The notes beneath the pieces were generated by a model, which saw only the letters and a list, made by a program, of their open reading frames with translations, had not been told where the DNA came from and ran no database searches. Below are positions 59,648-64,000 of a DNA stretch of 64,000 bases, in pieces. Position numbers and translations under genes: made by a program. Within the stretch, counting starts at the first letter, position 1. Each line of letters starts with the position of its first letter. The DNA comes from Bathymodiolus brooksi (lineage: Eukaryota; Mollusca; Bivalvia; Mytilida; Modiolidae): NCBI GenBank assembly GCA_963680875.1, contig OY804580.1, positions 112,099,534 to 112,163,533 of the forward strand, given 5' to 3'.

Positions 59648-59866
59648 AAATCTCGTTGCAAAACAGACATAGCAGCTCATAGATAAAAGTAAAACAAAGC
59701 AAAAGAACACAGGCTCGGAAAACAAGAATCCTATATAAAGAAACAGAAGCAAGACCAGGAATTCCAGAAGGAGAGACATTTCCTGTATCATCCATGACAC
59801 TCTTCATGAAGTCAATAAAACATACAATAAGAATGTTATTGACTTTATATTTTATTGAGTTACAGA
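59648..59866. other. Spacer without recognised features
   Basis: Nothing recognised. Confidence 0.5.
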
Positions 59867-59978
59867 TTGTTTATTCCGGGTTAGAGGGCTGGGATTTTGG
59901 TTTTTAAAGCCACTTTTAACAATATTTTAGCTATGTTGTAGCGGTCACTTTTATTTAATGAAGGAAGCCGGAGTATCC

Positions 59979-61532
59979 AGAGAAAACCACCAACCTGCCG
60001 CAAGTCACTGACAAACTTTACCTCATAATGTTGTATAGAGAAAACCACCAACCTGTCGGAAGTCACTGACAAACTTTACCTCATAATGTTGTATAGAGAA
60101 AACCACCAATCTGCCGCAAGTCACTGACAAACTTTACCTCATAATGTTGCATAGAGAAAACCACCAACCTGCCGCAAGTCACTGACAAACTTTACCTCAT
60201 AATGTTGTATAGAGAAAACCACCAACCTGCCGCAAGTCACTAACAAACTTTACCTCATAATGTTGTATAGAGAAAACCACCATCCTGCCGCAAGTCACTG
60301 ACAAACTTTACCTCATAATGTTGTATAGAGAAAACCACCAACCTGCCGCAAGTCACTGACAAACTTTACCTCATAATGTTGCATAGAGAAAACCACCAAC
60401 CTGCCGCAAGTCACTGACAAACTTTACCTCATAATGTTGTATAGAGAAAACCACCATCCTGCCGCAAGTCACTGACAAACTTTACCTCATAATGTTGCAT
60501 AGAGAAAACCACCAACATGCCGCAAGTCACTGACAAACTTTACCTCATAATGTTGTATAGAGAAAACCACCAACCTGTCGCAAGTCACTGACAAACTTTA
60601 TCTCATAATGTTGTATAGAGAAAACCACCAACCTGCCGCAAGTCACTGACAAACTTTACCTCATAATGTTGTATAGAGAAAACCACCATCCTGCCGCAAG
60701 TCACTGACAAACTTTACCTCATAATGTTGCATAGAGAAAACCACCAACATGCCGCAAGTCACTGACAAACTTTACCTCATAATGTTGTATAGAGAAAACC
60801 ACCAACCTGTCGCAAGTCACTGACAAACTTTATCTCATAATGTTGTATAGAGAAAACCACCAACCTGCCGCAAGTCACTGACAAACTTTACCTCATAATG
60901 TTGCATAGAGAAAACCACCAACATGCCGCAAGTCACTGACAAACTTTATCTCATAATGTTGTATAGAGAAAACCACCATCCTGCCGCAAGTCACTGACAA
61001 ACTTTACCTCATAATGTTGCATAGAGAAAACCACCAAGATGCCGCAAGTCACTGACAAACTTTATCTCATAATGTTGTATAGAGAAAACCACCATCCTGC
61101 CGCAAGTCACTGACAAACTTTACCTCATAATGTTGCATAGAGAAAACCACCAACATGCCGCAAGTCACTGACAAACTTTACCTCATAATGTTGTATAGAG
61201 AAAACCACCAACATGCCGCAAGTCACTGACAAACTTTACCTCATAATGTTGCATAGAGAAAACCACCAACATGCCACAAGTCACTGACAAACTTTACCTC
61301 ATAATGTTGTATAGAGAAAACCACCAACATGCCGCAAGTCACTGACAAACTTTACCTCATAATATTGTATAGAGAAAACCACCAACCTGCCGCAAGTCAC
61401 TGACAAACTTTACCTCATAATGTTGTATAGAGAAAACCACCAACCTGTCGCAAGTCACTGACAAACTTTACCTCATAATATTGTATAGAGAAAACCACCA
61501 ACCTGCCGCAAGTCACTGACAAACTTTACCAC
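59979..61532. repeat. 58-bp tandem array inside a SINE-B copy, about 27 copies
   Basis: The monomer contains GCCGCAAGTCACTGACAAAC, TTTACCTCATAATGTTGTAT and AGAGAAAACCACCAACCT. Alternatives are TTGTATAG or TTGCATAG, CCAACCTG, CCATCCTG or CCAACATG, and TTACCTC or TTATCTC. The unit pair with CCATCCTG followed by TTGCATAG and CCAACATG recurs several times between 60430 and 61160, a composite repeat of about 116 bp or more. The last monomers keep the unexpanded SINE's CACATAATGTTGTGTTGACT continuation. Confidence 0.95.
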
Positions 61533-61605
61533 ATAATGTTGTGTTGACTACACCTCACCATAAGCGAGATTAGAACTCACAACTTAAGTGGCGATAGGCA
61601 CTAAT

Positions 61606-61758
61606 CGGGGGCGGACTTAAAAAAATTGCGCCGAGTGGAGGGAGGCGCGAAAATTTTTGAAGTATTTCGTGTGAAAAATCACGATTTTTCGCCAAAAAAA
61701 TCATATTTTTTCCAATTTTAGAGGGGGGCGGGTGCGCGTCCCTCTGGATCCGCCCCTG
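61606..61758. mobile_element. Nested 153-bp inverted-repeat element
   Basis: Ends are CGGGGGCGGA and, as reverse complement at the other side, CAGGGGCGGA. The flanking direct repeat CTAAT lies at 61601-61605 and 61759-61763. Removing it restores continuous SINE-B sequence (GGCACTAAT to TGCACAG). The interior has CACGATTTTTCGCC-type AT-rich sequence and no coding capacity. It looks like a non-autonomous DNA transposon. The superfamily is not assigned because the duplication length seen (5 bp) is a minimum. Confidence 0.75.
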
Positions 61759-61904
61759 CTAATTGCACAGATAGTTGTAAATCAAACTACCATACGATCA
61801 CGACCACGATGGCCCCTTGTTTATTCTCCCTTTTAGTTCACATTGTTTTCTTTTATTTCTTATTTTCTTTTTACTATTATATTATTTTTTCTTTTTTTTT
61901 CTGT

Positions 61905-61938
<34 letters not shown>

Positions 61939-61955
61939 TGTGTGTGTGTGTGTGT
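61905..61955. repeat. (TG)n microsatellite
   Basis: About 25 TG units with one TATG interruption, preceded by a T-rich run. Confidence 0.97.
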
Positions 61956-62415
61956 CATACTTAACGTCCGTTTATGATTGTACCCATAATGCATAGCATC
62001 ACACTAAATCGTTGTTTATTAAAAAACAATATTGCACTTTATACTTCATTACTTAACTAATGGTGATACGGTGCTATTTTGAGCGATATCTTTGTTACTA
62101 AGAAAGAGACGTCAATTCATGTATCATGTCGGCTTTTATACATCTTTTATATCGTCTGCATATATGTAAATCAAATGAGATTGGACTGTTCACTGTTACG
62201 TGTGATATTTAACATGTTTTATGGGACATCAACCCTAATAGAATGATGCTGTAATAAATCCAGAACAATCATGTGTTATGTAACCTGTTAAATTAACAGC
62301 AATAAACAACGGCGGATTTATGATTAGACAATAAACTCGATTCCATCAGGAATGACAAATTACGAGCGAAATAATAAAAAGGGCGATAACCTACTAAAGT
62401 TGAATCGCTTGAATA
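61956..62415. other. AT-rich stretch, no feature seen
   Basis: Nothing recognised over about 460 bp. Confidence 0.5.
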
Positions 62416-62460
62416 TGAACGTACTTGATGAAGGTTATTTCAGAAAGGCGTATACCACAC
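62408..62460 (+). repeat. Family S copy 8
   Basis: GCTTGAATATGAACGTACTT, GATGAAGGTTATTTCAGAAA and GGCGTATACCACAC. It keeps GTAC, TTGATGA (one change from CTGATGA), AAGGTTATTTCAGAAA and a changed 3' half. Confidence 0.55.
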
Positions 62461-62521
62461 AATAATTTCATTTGATTTGAATATTTCAATCTGATTGGCT
62501 AATCGGCCTGGATAAAATTTT

Positions 62522-62704
62522 GGTTATACTCGATAACCTGGGTTGGTATTGTGACGTCACCAACGTGTTCATCCGCCAACGACAAATTCAAATAGTCACA
62601 TGAAATAATCGTAATCAAAATCGAGGAATCATTAAATTTTGTTGTAAAAATTAAATTATAAGGAATATTTGAAATTGTTGAACAGGTTATACTTGCATAA
62701 CCTG
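62522..62704. repeat. Pair of similar short hairpins
   Basis: GGTTATACTCGATAACC at 62522-62538 and AGGTTATACTTGCATAACCT at 62684-62703 are both perfect short inverted repeats sharing GGTTATAC / ATAACC and followed by TGG. Between them lies a perfect 10-bp palindrome GTGACGTCAC at 62551-62560. They are possibly the two ends of a decayed small element of about 180 bp. Confidence 0.5.
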
Positions 62705-63059
62705 GTTTGGGTCAGCTTACGCTTTTCATAAACTGCTTCGCGGTTTATTAATAGGGATGTTGCACAAATTGACATACCTACATTACTCGACGTACGTACG
62801 CATGGGGATCGTTTATCGATAGTTTTTGATAAAGACGAGATTCGTCGTTTTATCGTTGCAATATACAATTCTGAAGTATATACTGAAACATATTATTGAT
62901 AAAATACAATTTCAGTAACTCATGTTTAACAAAACATGATTTATCGATAGAAATAACTGAGGTGCACTCGTTTTGGGTAAGATGAAGCTCAAGATTTCCC
63001 GCCAATTATTTTACTTATCTCGACTTAAGTCTGTGACCTTGACCAAGACAATATACAAA
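62705..63059. other. Spacer with short palindromic strings only
   Basis: ATCGATAG-type and ACGTACGTACG strings occur, but nothing can be assigned. Confidence 0.45.
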
Positions 63060-63137
63060 TATAGCCTTCCATTGAGGTCAATACATGGATATTTATAGGT
63101 CTATAAATCCATGTATTGACCGAAATGGTAGGCTATA
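63060..63137. repeat. 78-bp near-perfect palindrome
   Basis: TATAGCCTTCCATTGAGGTC, AATACATGGATATTTATAG, a two-base centre GT, then CTATAAATCCATGTATTGAC and CGAAATGGTAGGCTATA. Only about four positions fail to pair, so a strong hairpin or cruciform is possible. Confidence 0.92.
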
Positions 63138-63179
63138 ATTGTTTTATCATTTTTCAATATTATCATTTAAATATCAAAA

Positions 63180-63490
63180 CTTGAAATTTTATGAAAACTG
63201 AATTTTTTTTAAATTTTTGGAAAATTTTGAAATCTTATGGAAATTTTGATCTTTATTTTAATTTTTGAAATTTTGAAATTTTTTGATATTTTGAAATTTT
63301 GAAAAAAAAAATAAAATTTTGAACTTTAAATTATTTTTTCTTAAATTTTAGAAATTTGAAATTTTTTTGAAATTTTGAAATTTTATGAAAGTTTTGAATC
63401 CAAATTTTTTAAAATTTAGAATTTTTTTTTTTTTTTAGTTTTGAAATTTTATGAAATTTTATGAATTTTTTTAAATTTGTTGAAATTTTG
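63180..63490. repeat. Degenerate GAAATTTT low-complexity tract
   Basis: Repeated GAAATTTT, GAAATTTTATGAAA and TTTTTTAAATTT strings at a loose 8-14-bp spacing. Probably a slippage-generated tract. Confidence 0.85.
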
Positions 63491-63511
63491 GTAAACACAT
63501 TGTTAAATCGT

Positions 63512-63588
63512 GTATAGCACGGATGTTTCTAAAAATAAATTTGTATATTGCATGGGTGTTACTATTATTAGTAACGTCCATGCTATAC
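63512..63588. repeat. Nested inverted repeat
   Basis: The outer arms are GTATAGCACGGATGTT (63512-63527) and AACGTCCATGCTATAC (63573-63588). The inner arms are GCATGGGTGTTACT (63550-63563) and AGTAACGTCCATGC (63570-63583). The right arm can pair with either left arm, so two alternative hairpins are possible. Confidence 0.75.
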
Positions 63589-64000
63589 CACTTTTTATAG
63601 AACGTCATGTTTCAGCCAATCAACGTTTCCAAATAATATACAAAAATGATAATTCTGTTTATTTATAGAATTTAAAACACCAAATCAGTCATTTGATACA
63701 GATACAAAACGCCCAACGAATTATGATATTTAATTTATTGATTTAGTTTGGAGGGATTGTAATTTTAAATATATTTTTATATGAAAAATCGGTTAATTTT
63801 ATTCAAATTAAAAAAGAAAAAAATATTTTTGGAAACTGGAGGGTCATATAATAAAATTTTTGCATCTTTCAGGTCACGATATTTTTTCTATAAAATTTGG
63901 GACCTTTTTTTATAAATAAAAAACATACCCCACTCTCTAAAGGTTAAATGGTCATTTCTTTAGTAAAAATTACGAAAATAGTAATATTGGGGTTTTTTCT
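63589..64000. other. AT-rich stretch, no feature seen
   Basis: Nothing recognised over about 410 bp to the window edge. Confidence 0.5.

Larger units (their letters stand above)
59877..61816 (-). mobile_element. SINE-B copy expanded by an internal 58-bp array and hit by a nested element
   Basis: The perfect 10-bp target-site duplication TTGTTTATTC at 59867-59876 and 61817-61826 defines the ends. Read on the minus strand from 61816: head GGGGCCATCGTGGTCGTGAT / CGTATGGTAGTTTG, a nested 153-bp element, B-box-like GTGAGTTCTAATCTCGCTTA, GTGTAGTCAACACAACATTA, then about 27 tandem copies of the next 58 bp, then the rest of the body (TCTCTGGATACTCCGGCTTC) and the diverged tail (ACATAGCTAAAATATTGTTA, AAAGTGGC). 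SINE-B elsewhere has the 58-bp segment once. The whole series therefore expanded after this SINE inserted. Confidence 0.92.

Overview
This 64-kb window is non-coding, repeat-dominated eukaryotic DNA, most likely from a bivalve mollusc. That assignment is an inference. It rests on tRNA-headed SINEs whose 3' part ends in a GATATAGCTGAAATATTG / GTGGCGTTAAACACC tail, a type common in molluscs. It also rests on dispersed repeats that, from memory and unchecked, look like repeats abundant in mussels and other bivalves. I found no intact host gene. Recognisable coding material is limited to relics: a two-exon zinc-finger-like reading frame inside a transposon-like element (19110-19892), a C2H2 zinc-finger exon with a stop codon in place of its first cysteine (20072-20423, minus strand), and the frameshifted C-terminal end of a reverse transcriptase (27950-28294, minus strand).

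A little over half of the window is tandem repeat. In order: a 49-bp array (417-17107, about 340 copies); a 62-bp array (23857-24352); a second, unrelated 49-bp array (29017-30095, about 22 copies); a 28-bp array (34272-34722, about 16 copies); a decayed 46-bp array (36030-36745); a 22-bp array (44887-49946, about 230 copies); a 200-base assembly gap (49947-50146); a 33-bp array (50147-58711, about 260 copies); and a 58-bp array (59979-61532, about 27 copies). The long reading frames in these arrays follow from the period and the absence of stop codons, and I do not call them genes.

Between the arrays lie dispersed families, which I label for this report: P and Q (two related families, found about a dozen and eight times), R (a short family, four copies), S (nine copies carrying a decayed hammerhead-ribozyme-like core), SINE-A (three complete copies, each with a perfect target-site duplication), SINE-B (complete, truncated and array-bearing copies), and one tRNA-derived SINE-C. 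A 3560-bp foldback transposon (19073-22632) has 503-bp nearly identical terminal inverted repeats and a 5-bp target-site duplication, and it interrupts an S copy.

The central observation is that five of the arrays are not independent satellites. Each sits inside a copy of a dispersed element, is flanked on at least one side by the rest of that element, and has a monomer matching the element segment at that position: 49-bp and 62-bp in P, 49-bp in Q, 28-bp and 58-bp in SINE-B. The best case is 59877-61816: a SINE-B copy bounded by a 10-bp target-site duplication, holding about 27 tandem copies of its own internal 58-bp segment plus a later nested inverted-repeat element. The window therefore shows several stages of a process that turns mobile elements into satellite DNA. 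The 22-bp and 33-bp arrays have no visible parent element here.
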